Shown here: in pieces, positions 15,189 through 23,724 of the stretch
Numbering within the stretch: position 1 is the stretch's first letter
Layout: each line of letters opens with the position of its first letter
From: Gammaproteobacteria bacterium UBA7449
Lineage (GTDB): Bacteria > Pseudomonadota > Gammaproteobacteria > Pseudomonadales > Pseudohongiellaceae
Reading direction: 5' to 3'
Assembly: GCA_002477465.1 (NCBI GenBank)
Contig: DLPV01000030.1
Span: forward strand, 15,361 to 45,966
DNA length: 30,606 nucleotides
Position numbers and translations under genes: made by a program
Notes under the pieces: model-generated
Told to the model about the DNA's origin: nothing
The model's database searches: none
The model's input: only the letters and a program-made list of their open reading frames with translations

Positions 15189-16376
15189 ATGTCGGTTCGA
15201 CAAGACGACGTGCCATTTAATTGGCAGGATCCATTCCTCATGGAAGAACAACTTAGCGAAGATGAGCGTATGGTGCGGGATACCGCACGGCAGTATGCGC
15301 AGAACAAGTTGCTCCCGCGCGTAAAAGAGGCCTACCGCAACGAAGTCACAGACCCCGCGATCTTCAGGGAGATGGGGGAGCTGGGCCTGCTTGGTCCCAT
15401 GATTGAAGGCTACGACTGTGCCGGCATGAACTATGTCTGCTACGGCCTCATTGCCAAGGAGATCGAAGCCGTTGATTCTGGCTACCGCTCCATGATGTCT
15501 GTGCAATCCAGTCTGGTCATGCACCCGATTAATGCGTTTGGCAGCGAAGAGCAGAAGGCTAAATACTTGCCAAAGCTCGCATCCGGCGAGTATATCGGCT
15601 GTTTCGGCCTAACCGAGCCAGATCATGGCTCCGATCCAGGCTCCATGATAACCCGCGCCAAATCTGTCGCGGGCGGATACAGTGTATCCGGCGCCAAGAA
15701 CTGGATCAGCAACTCACCGATTGCAGATGTTTTCGTCGTGTGGGCCAAGGACGACGATGGCGTTATCCGGGGGTTCATCCTGGATAAAGGAATGGATGGT
15801 CTGAGCGCGCCGAAGATAGAGGGCAAGCTTGCCCTGCGTGCTTCGGTTACGGGCGAGATTGTGATGGACGAAGTTTTCGTCCCGGAAGAAAACAAGCTGC
15901 CTCTGGCGCAGGGGCTCAATGGGCCCTTTAGCTGCCTGAATTCAGCCCGCCTTGGCATCGCCTGGGGTGCGCTAGGTGCTGCAGAGACCTGCTGGCATGC
16001 TGCACTACAATATACGCTTGATCGCAAACAATTCCGAAAGCCCCTGGCCGCGAATCAATTGATTCAGAAAAAGCTGGCGCAGATGCAGACCGATATCTCT
16101 CTCGGCTTGCAGGGTTGTCTGCAGGCCTGTCGCTTGCGCGATGAAGGTAAGCTCGCACCGCCACTTATCTCTCTGCTAAAGCGCAATTCCTGCCTGAAAG
16201 CGCTGGATGCGGCACGCGAGGCGCGCGACATGCTGGGTGGTAACGGTATTTCTGATGAATACCCAGTCATGCGTCACTCGCAGAACCTGGAAGTCGTAAA
16301 TACCTACGAAGGAACCCAGGATATTCACGCGCTTATTCTGGGGCGAGCCCAGACCGGCATTCAGGCATTCACCTGA
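15189..16376 (+). CDS. gcdH: Glutaryl-CoA dehydrogenase
   Basis: A 395-residue FAD-dependent acyl-CoA dehydrogenase that oxidises and decarboxylates glutaryl-CoA to crotonyl-CoA in lysine/tryptophan breakdown. The glutarate-specific residues are present: Arg100 and Ser104 in SGYRSMMSVQSSLVMHP correspond to human GCDH Arg94 and Ser98, and the catalytic base is Glu374 in NTYEGTQDIH (human Glu370). The FAD and acyl-CoA motifs CFGLTEPDHGSDPGSM and DMLGGNGISDEYPVMRH are intact. The ATG has AGGAG (15178-15182) 6 nt upstream; a start at 15147 would lack this site. It is divergent from uvrD, with no LysR regulator or other catabolic gene beside it. Confidence 0.95.
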   Translation: MSVRQDDVPFNWQDPFLMEEQLSEDERMVRDTARQYAQNKLLPRVKEAYRNEVTDPAIFREMGELGLLGPMIEGYDCAGMNYVCYGLIAKEIEAVDSGYRSMMSVQSSLVMHPINAFGSEEQKAKYLPKLASGEYIGCFGLTEPDHGSDPGSMITRAKSVAGGYSVSGAKNWISNSPIADVFVVWAKDDDGVIRGFILDKGMDGLSAPKIEGKLALRASVTGEIVMDEVFVPEENKLPLAQGLNGPFSCLNSARLGIAWGALGAAETCWHAALQYTLDRKQFRKPLAANQLIQKKLAQMQTDISLGLQGCLQACRLRDEGKLAPPLISLLKRNSCLKALDAAREARDMLGGNGISDEYPVMRHSQNLEVVNTYEGTQDIHALILGRAQTGIQAFT

Positions 16377-16403
16377 GCACACTGCTCAGCAGCTGAATTC
16401 GTT

Positions 16404-16441
16404 TTCTAAGCGGTCTGTTCTGTTGAACATGCCGCTTAGAA
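16404..16441. terminator. Long hairpin between gcdH and ubiA, no U-tract
   Basis: The ten-base arms 16404-16413 and 16432-16441 pair perfectly. Inside them TGTTC (16416-16420) pairs with GAACA (16425-16429) around a TGTT loop, leaving one wobble and one mismatch between the two stems. It spans the ubiA stop codon and lies between convergent ends, so it can act on both transcripts. Neither strand has a T-run after the stem, so it is not a classic intrinsic terminator. Confidence 0.5.
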
Positions 16442-17377
16442 GTAGCTAAGTGCGATGCCGACGAAGATTACAGCGCCTACCCAGTTATTGTTGAGGAAGG
16501 CTTTGAAGCATTGCCCTGGTGTACGCTCACGAATCAGGTACTGCTGGTAGGCGAGCAGCCCGCTGGCAATCAGCAAAGACAGATTATAGGCGGTGCCTAG
16601 ATCAAAGCGCTGGCCTGCCAGGTACATTGCCAACACAAACATAACCTGCAGCATGGCGATAATCACCTTTTCGGCGTCGCCGAACAATATCGCGGTAGAC
16701 TTGACCCCTATTTTCTTATCGAATTCTCGATCAACCATTGCGTACTGAGTATCGTAGGCAATAGTCCAAAGAGCATTGGCGACAAAAAGCAGTATTGCCG
16801 CAGCGGGTACGGCACCCGTTACCGCAGTAAACGCCATTAGTATTCCCCATGAAAATGCCACCCCCAGCACTAGCTGCGGTAAATTGGTTAACCGCTTCAT
16901 GAATGGATAGATAGAAATAACGATGATAGCCCCGAATGACAATAGCACGGTGGTCCAGTTCGTTAGCAAAACCAGGAGGAAACCAATGGCCGAGAGAAAC
17001 ATAAAACACGCCATGGCGTCTTTTCGGGTCAGGATTCCTCGAGCGAGAGGTCGATTTACGGTTCTGTCTACATGCCCATCAATTTTGTAATCAGCATAGT
17101 CATTAATGCAGCAGCCCGCGGAACGCATGACCGCAGTTCCAAAACTGAATATCAGCAGTAGGGAAAGGCTGGGAAAGCCTTCGGCGGCAATCCATAGGGC
17201 ACCAATAGTGGGCCATAGCAGCAACAGAATACCGATAGGCCTGTCCAGGCGCGTCAGTTGCACAAAGGCTGGGAGTTTACCGAAGAATTCGGGGAACCTG
17301 GCGCGTAACCGGGTTACAAACCTAGATTGAAACCCAGAGACTAGTTTTGACCAGGCTGACGTTAGAGCATTTGCCAT
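16436..17377 (-). CDS. ubiA: 4-hydroxybenzoate octaprenyltransferase UbiA
   Basis: A 313-residue integral-membrane prenyltransferase that attaches the polyprenyl tail to 4-hydroxybenzoate in ubiquinone synthesis. Both Asp-rich Mg-diphosphate motifs are present: NDYADYKIDGHVDRT starting at residue 92 and DTQYAMVDREFD at 209-220. The LDRPIGILLLLWPTIGALW segment (about 44-62) is typical of UbiA, and several further hydrophobic helices follow. It is about 23 residues longer than E. coli UbiA because of an N-terminal extension with basic residues; a later start is possible but the first ATG is kept. No ubiC is adjacent, unlike in E. coli and Pseudomonas. Confidence 0.95.
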   Translation of the reverse strand: MANALTSAWSKLVSGFQSRFVTRLRARFPEFFGKLPAFVQLTRLDRPIGILLLLWPTIGALWIAAEGFPSLSLLLIFSFGTAVMRSAGCCINDYADYKIDGHVDRTVNRPLARGILTRKDAMACFMFLSAIGFLLVLLTNWTTVLLSFGAIIVISIYPFMKRLTNLPQLVLGVAFSWGILMAFTAVTGAVPAAAILLFVANALWTIAYDTQYAMVDREFDKKIGVKSTAILFGDAEKVIIAMLQVMFVLAMYLAGQRFDLGTAYNLSLLIASGLLAYQQYLIRERTPGQCFKAFLNNNWVGAVIFVGIALSYF

Positions 17378-17443
17378 GCACGTACTATTCTGAATTCAGC
17401 AACAGAAAACAAGCGCGTAGCATAAAAGATTTCGGACGTGATA

Positions 17444-17467
17444 GACACTCTGCTGCCGCAGAGCGTC
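17444..17467. terminator. Strong hairpin ending the recG-side transcript
   Basis: Arms GACACTCTGC (17444-17453) and GCAGAGCGTC (17458-17467) form a 10-bp stem with one wobble and a 4-nt loop. It lies 19 bp past the stop of the small minus-strand gene and upstream of ubiA. A TTTT run follows only on the plus strand, where no gene is read into it, so on the expected (minus) transcript it is U-poor. Confidence 0.5.
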
Positions 17468-17485
17468 AGGTTTTCGTAGAGCCAC

Positions 17486-17722
17486 TTAGGACGGAGAGGC
17501 GATTGCTATCGCGATGATGTCGTCGTTAGACTCCAACACTTTTTCGACAACGCGCTCTACCTCTTCCGGATCTAGCTCGAAGCGCTCGACTAGAAATTCG
17601 GGAATCTCTTCTTCAGAAGCCTTTCCGATTTCATGCTGACGCAGCAGTCGTAGTGCCATAAAGACTAGAGTCGGGTAGGCGCTGTGCTTACCCGCATCGC
17701 AAGGCTCATGCTGATACTTCAT
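17486..17722 (-). CDS. Small acidic protein, unknown
   Basis: A 78-residue soluble protein that I do not recognise. The first 22 residues contain Cys and His (EPCDAGKH), followed by a helical region and a strongly acidic helix (EEEIPEFLVERFELDPEEVERVVEKVL). Its start overlaps the end of the preceding small gene by 17 bp and both run on from recG, which suggests a recG-linked operon with translational coupling. A second ATG 21 codons in is possible. It could be a chance open frame, but the regular helix and the tight gene packing favour a real gene. Confidence 0.5.
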   Translation of the reverse strand: MKYQHEPCDAGKHSAYPTLVFMALRLLRQHEIGKASEEEIPEFLVERFELDPEEVERVVEKVLESNDDIIAIAIASPS

Positions 17723-17918
17723 GGCTATGCCAACTTCTTTGGGTATGTTCCAGATGATTTGTGAACAGCTTGTTTTGATCGTTTGGATTGGCGGCTTCTA
17801 TTTTTCGTCGCACCACCAAAGGGAGTAATTTCCATACGTCATAAATACAGACTAGGAAGAGAACGGGAGTTGCCAGGGTTGAATCGACAAACATTCCAAT
17901 CAATTCCAGCTTAGACAT
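17706..17918 (-). CDS. Small membrane protein overlapping the recG end, unknown
   Basis: A 70-residue product with one hydrophobic stretch (about residues 14-36, STLATPVLFLVCIYDVWKLLP) followed by a basic turn (VVRRK) and a His-rich tail. The ATG at 17916-17918 overlaps the recG stop (17911-17913), an arrangement typical of coupled genes. The stop overlaps the start of the next small gene. I recognise no family; confidence is limited by the short length. Confidence 0.4.
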   Translation of the reverse strand: MSKLELIGMFVDSTLATPVLFLVCIYDVWKLLPLVVRRKIEAANPNDQNKLFTNHLEHTQRSWHSHEVSA

Positions 17919-19998
17919 TGACGAACTGCATGCGTTCACCAACCCAGCGATTAACAAGGGGATCGACGGCGTCTGGATAATCCGCAGAGAGCTTTTCAGA
18001 AACCCGCTTTACATCATCCAGCATTGAAGAATCTCTACCGATATCTGCGACCCGAAATGTCATCAAACCAGTCTGCTGGGTGCCAAGCACTTGGCCAGGT
18101 CCCCTGAGTTCCAGGTCCTTCTCTGCAATATAGAAACCGTCGGTGCTTTCTCGCATGACCGCGAGCCGCTGCTTGCCGTTTTCTGATAGTGGGGTCTGAT
18201 AGAGCATGATGCAGTGGCTCTGGACACTGCCGCGGCCAATTCTTCCTCTGAGCTGGTGGAGCTGGGCCAGGCCCAGGCGTTCCGGGTTCTCAATAACCAT
18301 GAGGCTGGCATTGGGGACATCTACACCGACTTCGATGACAGTGGTTGCCACCAATAACTGGGTGTTACCAGCTTTGAATTCCTGCATCACCTGCTGTTTG
18401 TCAGCGGCTTTCATGCGACCGTGAATCAGGCCAATGCGGAGCTCCGGCAGCTGCTTTTGCAGTTGTTCTGCAGTGACCTCAGCGGCCTGGGCCTGAAGCT
18501 GCTCCGACTCTTCAATCAGGGTACAGACCCAGTAAGCCTGGTGGCCAGACGCGCAGGCCTGCTGAATACGCTGGGTGACTTCATCGCGACGGGTGTTTGA
18601 AACCAGCGCGGTATTTACGGGCATGCGGCCCGGGGGAAGCTCCGCAATCACCGAGCAATCAAGGTCGGCATAGGCGCTCATGGCCAGGGTGCGGGGGATT
18701 GGAGTTGCCGTCATAACTAACTGGTGTGGGCTTAGATTTTTCACCGCTGCCTTGTCTCGCAGCGACAGGCGTTGATGTACGCCGAAACGATGCTGTTCGT
18801 CGATGATTACCAGGCCCAGGGCGCGGTAATTCACATTGTCCTGAAACAGGGCATGGGTGCCCACCAGCACCTGGCAGTCGCCGTTTTCAAGGCTAGTAAG
18901 CACTTGCTTACGCTGTGCGACCTTAGTTTTGCCACTAAGCCACTCGACCGCTATACCTAATGGCTCAAACCACGCCCTGAAATTGTCGTAATGCTGCTCG
19001 GCCAGTATCTCTGTGGGGGCCATTAGCGCCACCTGATACCCGCTAGCCAGGCACTTTAATGCACTCAGCGCTGACACCACTGTCTTGCCCGAACCCACGT
19101 CCCCCTGCAGTAATCTCAGCATGGGAGTCTCGCGACCCAGGTCGGCTTCGATCTCGGCGAACGCCTGATCTTGCCCCGCGGTAAGTTGGAACGGCAGATT
19201 GTTGCGAAAGGACTGGGTCAGCTCAGCGCCCTGTTTGAATGCAGGCGCATTGTTCTGCGCATACAGGGATTTGAACTGGCGCATACATAGCCTGTGAGCC
19301 AGTAGTTCCTCGAAAGCTAGCCGCTGTGCACCTGGGTTGGTGTCTGAATTCATCCACTCTAGCGGGGCATCCAAGGGCGGCCGGTGAATCAACTTGATCG
19401 ATTCGGTCAGACCCGCGAGCTGGAACTGCTCAATTAACTGCGCGGGGACAAAGTCCTGCAGATCGTCCGCTTTGTCTAACAGCTGCAACGCCTGATTGAC
19501 GACATTGCGCAAGCGCCCCTGCTGCAAGCCCTCGGTGGTTGGGTATATTGCTGTAAAAGTATCGGCTACCGGTTCCTCTTGGCCAGGCTGCAGTACCCGG
19601 TATTCAGGATGATAGATTTCCAGGCCGCTGCGGCCCCTGCGGGGCTCACCGTAGCATCGAATGCGGGTTCCTTCAGCCAGTGAGTTTTTCTGAGCAGCGC
19701 TGAAGTGGAAAAAGCGCAGATGAATAATGCCGGTCTTGTCGACCAGTACGCACTGCAGACTGCGCCTTCTACCAAACTGGATCGAACTACTGCCTATCTC
19801 TCCTTCCAACTGCACTAACTGACCCATGCGCGCCTGGTGAATGGGCGTGATCTTGGTGCGGTCTTCGTAGCGTAACGGGAGATGAAAAAGCAGGTCCTCT
19901 ACCGAAGAAATGCCGAGCTGTTTGAATTTTTTCGCGATAGCTGGGCCTACTCCTTTCAAGTAGGTCAAAGGCAGGGCATCTAGTTTCAGACTTGCCAT
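17911..19998 (-). CDS. recG: ATP-dependent DNA helicase RecG
   Basis: A 695-residue branch-migration helicase (E. coli 693) that remodels stalled forks, R-loops and Holliday junctions. The N-terminal wedge/OB region is complete (PLTYLKGVGPAIAKKF, FHLPLRYEDRT). Walker A GDVGSGKT is at 299-306, the DEQH box lies in LVIIDEQHRFGVHQR, motif III is MTATPIPRTLAM, and motif VI falls in LHQLRGRIGRG. The RecG-specific C-terminus (LELRGPGQVLGTQQTG) is intact. It follows ridA after 82 bp, and a LexA-box-like sequence lies in that gap. Confidence 0.97.
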   Translation of the reverse strand: MASLKLDALPLTYLKGVGPAIAKKFKQLGISSVEDLLFHLPLRYEDRTKITPIHQARMGQLVQLEGEIGSSSIQFGRRRSLQCVLVDKTGIIHLRFFHFSAAQKNSLAEGTRIRCYGEPRRGRSGLEIYHPEYRVLQPGQEEPVADTFTAIYPTTEGLQQGRLRNVVNQALQLLDKADDLQDFVPAQLIEQFQLAGLTESIKLIHRPPLDAPLEWMNSDTNPGAQRLAFEELLAHRLCMRQFKSLYAQNNAPAFKQGAELTQSFRNNLPFQLTAGQDQAFAEIEADLGRETPMLRLLQGDVGSGKTVVSALSALKCLASGYQVALMAPTEILAEQHYDNFRAWFEPLGIAVEWLSGKTKVAQRKQVLTSLENGDCQVLVGTHALFQDNVNYRALGLVIIDEQHRFGVHQRLSLRDKAAVKNLSPHQLVMTATPIPRTLAMSAYADLDCSVIAELPPGRMPVNTALVSNTRRDEVTQRIQQACASGHQAYWVCTLIEESEQLQAQAAEVTAEQLQKQLPELRIGLIHGRMKAADKQQVMQEFKAGNTQLLVATTVIEVGVDVPNASLMVIENPERLGLAQLHQLRGRIGRGSVQSHCIMLYQTPLSENGKQRLAVMRESTDGFYIAEKDLELRGPGQVLGTQQTGLMTFRVADIGRDSSMLDDVKRVSEKLSADYPDAVDPLVNRWVGERMQFVNV

Positions 19999-20059
19999 CG
20001 GTCACGTCCGTGTCCGGGTGCTGTCACTGCAAGGTGACGTAACAGGTTAGCCTGAGTAT

Positions 20060-20075
20060 ATGGGTTTTTATACAG
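20060..20075 (-). promoter_or_regulatory. Possible degenerate LexA box upstream of recG
   Basis: On the minus strand the site reads CTGTATAAAAACCCAT. The left half (ACTGTATA) is perfect for the gammaproteobacterial LexA operator, while the right half has CAT where CAG is expected. It sits 62-77 bp before the recG ATG, just after ridA, and overlaps a TATACT sequence (20058-20053) that could be a -10. One half-site only makes this tentative. Confidence 0.25.
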
Positions 20076-20080
20076 TGGTG

Positions 20081-20464
20081 CTACAGAGCCAGAATCGCTT
20101 CGACTTCAACCTGTGCCGCCTTCGGCAAGGCAGACACTTGAATGGTGGCCCGGGCCGGATAGGGCTGCTTGAAATACTTGGACATGATTTCGTTGACCAC
20201 TGCAAAGTCATCTAGGTCGGTCAGGAATATAGTGAGCTTGACCGCGGCATCCAGGCTGCTACCGGCAGCTTCTGCGACGGCAGACAAATTGAGAAAAACC
20301 TGATGAGCCTGATCTGCAACATCTTGCGAAACGATTTCCATGGTGATCGGATCCAGCGGAATCTGGCCCGAGCAGAAAAGAAGGGAGCCGCTCCGAATAG
20401 CCTGAGAATACGGGCCAATTGCGGCTGGCGCGTCGGATGTTTGAATTGCTTGTTTGTCACTCAT
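20081..20464 (-). CDS. ridA: Enamine/imine deaminase RidA
   Basis: A 127-residue RidA (YjgF/YER057c) protein that hydrolyses reactive enamines and imines released by PLP enzymes, protecting against 2-aminoacrylate. The catalytic Arg105 lies in PYPARATIQV, and the family motifs IGPYSQAI, CSGQIPLDP and VVKLTIFLTDLDDF-like segments are present; the length is standard (128). Its ATG shares one base with the spoT stop (TAATG), indicating translational coupling. The spoT-ridA-recG order is common in gammaproteobacteria. Confidence 0.96.
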   Translation of the reverse strand: MSDKQAIQTSDAPAAIGPYSQAIRSGSLLFCSGQIPLDPITMEIVSQDVADQAHQVFLNLSAVAEAAGSSLDAAVKLTIFLTDLDDFAVVNEIMSKYFKQPYPARATIQVSALPKAAQVEVEAILAL

Positions 20465-22653
20465 TAGTGGCCGATTGCTCCAATTGGATTTTTAATAACT
20501 TTACGCACCCTGCGACTCTTCACGCGCGTCACTTTTGAAACGGGTGGTAGTGCGCGCACTCGCTTCATAACACGTGCCAGGTGTACCCTATTCTTGACAT
20601 TAATCGACAAATTCACGATGCTGAATCTGGCATCTCGTTCTACGGTACTGATCTTTTCAATGTTAGCTTCTGTGCCTGTGATCGACGTTGCCAGAGTGGC
20701 AATTATGCCGCGTTGGTTTTCCAGCTCGACTCGAAGCTCGACGGAAAACTCTCCTTCCACGCTCGGATCCCAGCTTACCTCCACACACTTTTCCGGGTTG
20801 TCCCTGATATCTGCGATATTGTTGCAATCATCAGTATGAATCACCATGCCCCTGCCCGAGCTAATATGTCCGACTATCGGATCACCCGGGATTGGATGAC
20901 AACACTTGGCGTAGTTCATCACTATGCCCTCTGACCCGCGGATAGCCAGAGTGCTGGCTTCCTGGCTGGAGGAGCGTTCTGAGGATTCGCTGTGTTTATC
21001 AGCATTGGCTGCTAGCCGCTGGGCGATCATATAGGACATGCGATTGCCCAGGCCAATGTCCTCTAGCAGATCATCCACGGATTCCAGATTGTTTTGTGCC
21101 AACACTGCTTCAAGATTGTCCTTGGGCACTGAATCCAGCTGTGCACCGAATGAAGCCAAGGCTTTATTGAGCAAGCGGCGACCAAGGGCGATGGACTCTG
21201 AGTGCTTCTGGTGCTTTAGGTAGTGACGTATATTACTGCGAGCCTTGCCAGTAATAACAAAGCTTAACCACGCCGGATTTGGTTGGGTGCCTGGTGCGGT
21301 AATGATCTCGACTGTATGCCCACTCTGAAGTGGCTCACTGAGTGGCGCCAGGCGTCGACTGATACGACAGGCTACACAGGAATTGCCAACGTCGGTGTGA
21401 ACGGCATAGGCAAAGTCTACTGCCGTGGATCCTGCCGGCAATTCAAGAATGGTACCCTTGGGCGTGAACACGTAAATTTCATCTGGGAATAGGTCTATCT
21501 TTACGTTTTCGATGAACTCCAGTGAGTTACCTGCGCGCTTTTGCATCTCCAGCAAGCCGCTTACCCATTCGCGGGCACGCATATGGGCGTTGGTTGGCAG
21601 ATCATCACCGGACTTGTAAAGCCAGTGTGCGGCGATACCATTATTAGCCATCGCCTGCATTTCCTCTGTGCGAATCTGAATCTCGATAGGCACGCCGTGC
21701 ATACCGAACAAGGTAGTGTGTAATGACTGGTAGCCGTTGGCTTTGGGAATGGCAATATAGTCTTTAAAGCGGCCAGGCACCGGCTTGTACAGATTATGCA
21801 CTGCACCCAGAACCCGATAAGAGGTGTCCACTGAGTCAACGATGATGCGAAATGCATAGACATCCATTATCTCGGAAAAAGATTTGCGCTGTGCCCGCAT
21901 CTTCTCGTAGATGCTAAAGAGGTGTTTTTCGCGACCGATGGTGCGCCCAGGCAAGCCCTCCCGCTCCAGGCAAGCTTCCAGTGATGTTTGAATCTGGGAG
22001 ACAATTTCTTTTCGGTTACCGCGCACATGTTTGACGGCGGCAGCAATGCGCCGTGCCCGCATCGGGTACAGCGCGGCGAAGCCCAGCTCTTCAAATTCTA
22101 CCCGCACATTATTCATGCCAAGACGATTGGCAATCGGCGCATAAATGTCCAGGGTCTCGCGGGCGATGCGGCGACGCTGTTCCGGAGTCAGTACATCCAA
22201 AGTACGCATGTTATGCAGTCGGTCAGCAATCTTTACCAGAATCACCCGCAGATCTTTAGCCATGGCCATGGCCATTTTCTGAAAGTTTTCTGCCTGCGCT
22301 TCGGCGCGGCTGCTGAAGGTGATCTTGTTAAGTTTACTGACGCCGTCTACCAGGTCGGCCACGGTGTTGCCAAACTGGGATTTGATTGCGGTCTTGGTGA
22401 TGCCGGTGTCTTCGATAACATCATGCAGCATGGCAGCCATCAGGGATTGATGGTCCATATGCATCTCACAGAGAATGCCGGCAACAGCTAGAGGGTGAGT
22501 GACATAGGGCTCGCCACTGCGACGGAACTGACCATCATGGGCCTGCTCCGCATAGAAATAAGCGCGTCTAACGTTGTTGACCTGGTCGTTCTGAAGATAA
22601 GAAGACAGGTCCCCAGCCAAAGAGTCGATGCTTTCAGAAAATACGGCTTGCAT
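20464..22653 (-). CDS. spoT: Bifunctional (p)ppGpp synthetase/hydrolase SpoT
   Basis: A 729-residue RSH enzyme controlling the stringent-response alarmone. The hydrolase HD domain has His53 and the HDVIEDT motif (His77-Asp78). The synthetase domain carries RFKD at 295-298, the RxKD form typical of bifunctional enzymes rather than the ExDD of RelA. A TGS domain follows (about 391-450, YVFTPKGTILELPAGSTAVDF), then a CCHPIPGDPIVGH zinc-finger/CC region and a C-terminal ACT domain (about 650-729). The length is near E. coli SpoT (702). It starts 27 bp after rpoZ. Confidence 0.97.
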   Translation of the reverse strand: MQAVFSESIDSLAGDLSSYLQNDQVNNVRRAYFYAEQAHDGQFRRSGEPYVTHPLAVAGILCEMHMDHQSLMAAMLHDVIEDTGITKTAIKSQFGNTVADLVDGVSKLNKITFSSRAEAQAENFQKMAMAMAKDLRVILVKIADRLHNMRTLDVLTPEQRRRIARETLDIYAPIANRLGMNNVRVEFEELGFAALYPMRARRIAAAVKHVRGNRKEIVSQIQTSLEACLEREGLPGRTIGREKHLFSIYEKMRAQRKSFSEIMDVYAFRIIVDSVDTSYRVLGAVHNLYKPVPGRFKDYIAIPKANGYQSLHTTLFGMHGVPIEIQIRTEEMQAMANNGIAAHWLYKSGDDLPTNAHMRAREWVSGLLEMQKRAGNSLEFIENVKIDLFPDEIYVFTPKGTILELPAGSTAVDFAYAVHTDVGNSCVACRISRRLAPLSEPLQSGHTVEIITAPGTQPNPAWLSFVITGKARSNIRHYLKHQKHSESIALGRRLLNKALASFGAQLDSVPKDNLEAVLAQNNLESVDDLLEDIGLGNRMSYMIAQRLAANADKHSESSERSSSQEASTLAIRGSEGIVMNYAKCCHPIPGDPIVGHISSGRGMVIHTDDCNNIADIRDNPEKCVEVSWDPSVEGEFSVELRVELENQRGIIATLATSITGTEANIEKISTVERDARFSIVNLSINVKNRVHLARVMKRVRALPPVSKVTRVKSRRVRKVIKNPIGAIGH

Positions 22654-22680
22654 GGGTCGACGCCATGGTGAAGGGCGGGA

Positions 22681-22968
22681 TTAGATTTCGGTGGTAGGCT
22701 TGTCGTCCTGTTGTTCAGCTACGGCCTCAGCCAATTCCTCTTGGACTTCCTCCAGCTCGACGCTGGGCTTCTCTACTAGGATCGCGTTGGTGACGTGGCC
22801 GTCAGCAATTTCTCGCAATGCAATCACGGTGGGTTTGTCGTTATCCACTGAAACCATTGGATCCTTGCCGCCAGTTTGAATTTGGCGCGCACGCTTGCTG
22901 GAAACCATAACCAGCTCAAAGCGATTGTCTACCTTATCCAGACAGTCTTCTACTGTGATTCTTGCCAT
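22681..22968 (-). CDS. rpoZ: RNA polymerase omega subunit RpoZ
   Basis: A 95-residue omega subunit that helps fold and assemble the beta' subunit and forms one of the ppGpp-binding sites with it. The conserved N-terminus MARITVEDCLDKVDNRFELV and KRARQ...VALREIADG are intact; the acidic C-terminal tail varies in the family. It lies between gmk and spoT, the normal gammaproteobacterial order, after a 134-bp gap likely to hold its own promoter. Confidence 0.97.
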   Translation of the reverse strand: MARITVEDCLDKVDNRFELVMVSSKRARQIQTGGKDPMVSVDNDKPTVIALREIADGHVTNAILVEKPSVELEEVQEELAEAVAEQQDDKPTTEI

Positions 22969-23003
22969 ACCTGATAACCTATTTAGACCGAAGTCTTAAC
23001 ACT

Positions 23004-23033
23004 ATTAATTGGTGGTCAAAAATGACGTTTCAA
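23004..23033 (-). promoter_or_regulatory. Possible sigma-70 promoter of rpoZ-spoT
   Basis: On the minus strand TTGAAA (23033-23028) and ATTAAT (23009-23004) are 18 bp apart, about 36 bp before the rpoZ ATG. The -35 is good and the -10 is only 4 of 6. The rest of the 134-bp gap shows a GGGATT/AATCCC hairpin at the gmk stop and AT-rich sequence. Confidence 0.35.
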
Positions 23034-23092
23034 GGTGCCAAATTTGAGGACCAGGCATTTTACTGAATTCCGGCCAAAATTGCATATATTTC

Positions 23093-23108
23093 AGGGGATT
23101 CGCTAATC
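23093..23108 (-). terminator. Short hairpin at the gmk stop codon
   Basis: GGGATT and AATCCC pair around a 4-nt loop directly at the TAG of gmk. Only six pairs and a mixed A/T-rich tail, not a clean U-run, follow on the minus strand, so termination would be partial. Confidence 0.35.
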
Positions 23109-23720
23109 CCGGGTAAGACTGGTCAGCAATTCAGCGAGGTTGAATTGCTGCGCCGTAACAGTCAGCCCCTGGGCGCGCAGGATGGCGCGGATATCTGCAA
23201 GCGCGGTGTCAAACTCGTCGTTGACCACCATGTAGTCGGCTTCGCATACGTGCTGGAGCACGGTTCGCGCCTCCTCCATGCGTTTGGCGATGATGGCTTC
23301 GTCGTCCTGCGCGCGATGACGCAGTCGCTCGGTCAGAGTTTCCAGCGAGGGGGGCAGGATAAAGATATAGCAGGATTCGGGGTAGAGATTGCGGACCTGG
23401 GCGGCACCCTGCCAGTCAATCTCCAAAACCACATCCTGGCCTTTTTCCAGCTGTTCGTTGACCCATTTTTGCGACGTGCCGTAGTGATGACCATAAACCT
23501 CGGCGCTTTCAAGAAAGTCACCGTCCTGCAGCATATTCAGGAAGGTTTGTTCGTCGGTAAAGTGGTAGTTGACGCCATCTTCTTCTTTAGGGCGTTTGGG
23601 TCGAGTGGTATGAGACACAGAGACACATAGGCTGTCGTCATCCGTAACCAGTGCCGCTACCAGAGATGTTTTTCCTGCACCCGATGGAGCAGAAACGATA
23701 ATCAGTTTTCCCTTCGCCAT
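23103..23720 (-). CDS. gmk: Guanylate kinase
   Basis: A 205-residue guanylate kinase that phosphorylates GMP to GDP. The P-loop APSGAGKT is at 11-18, and the GMP-binding segment SVSHTTRPKRPKEEDGVNYHF and the LEIDWQGAAQVR core are present. The length is standard (E. coli 207). The ATG at 23718-23720 starts 4 bp after the yicC stop; an upstream TTG at 23732 inside yicC would add four residues and is less likely. Confidence 0.96.
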   Translation of the reverse strand: MAKGKLIIVSAPSGAGKTSLVAALVTDDDSLCVSVSHTTRPKRPKEEDGVNYHFTDEQTFLNMLQDGDFLESAEVYGHHYGTSQKWVNEQLEKGQDVVLEIDWQGAAQVRNLYPESCYIFILPPSLETLTERLRHRAQDDEAIIAKRMEEARTVLQHVCEADYMVVNDEFDTALADIRAILRAQGLTVTAQQFNLAELLTSLTRD

Positions 23721-23724
23721 GGTC

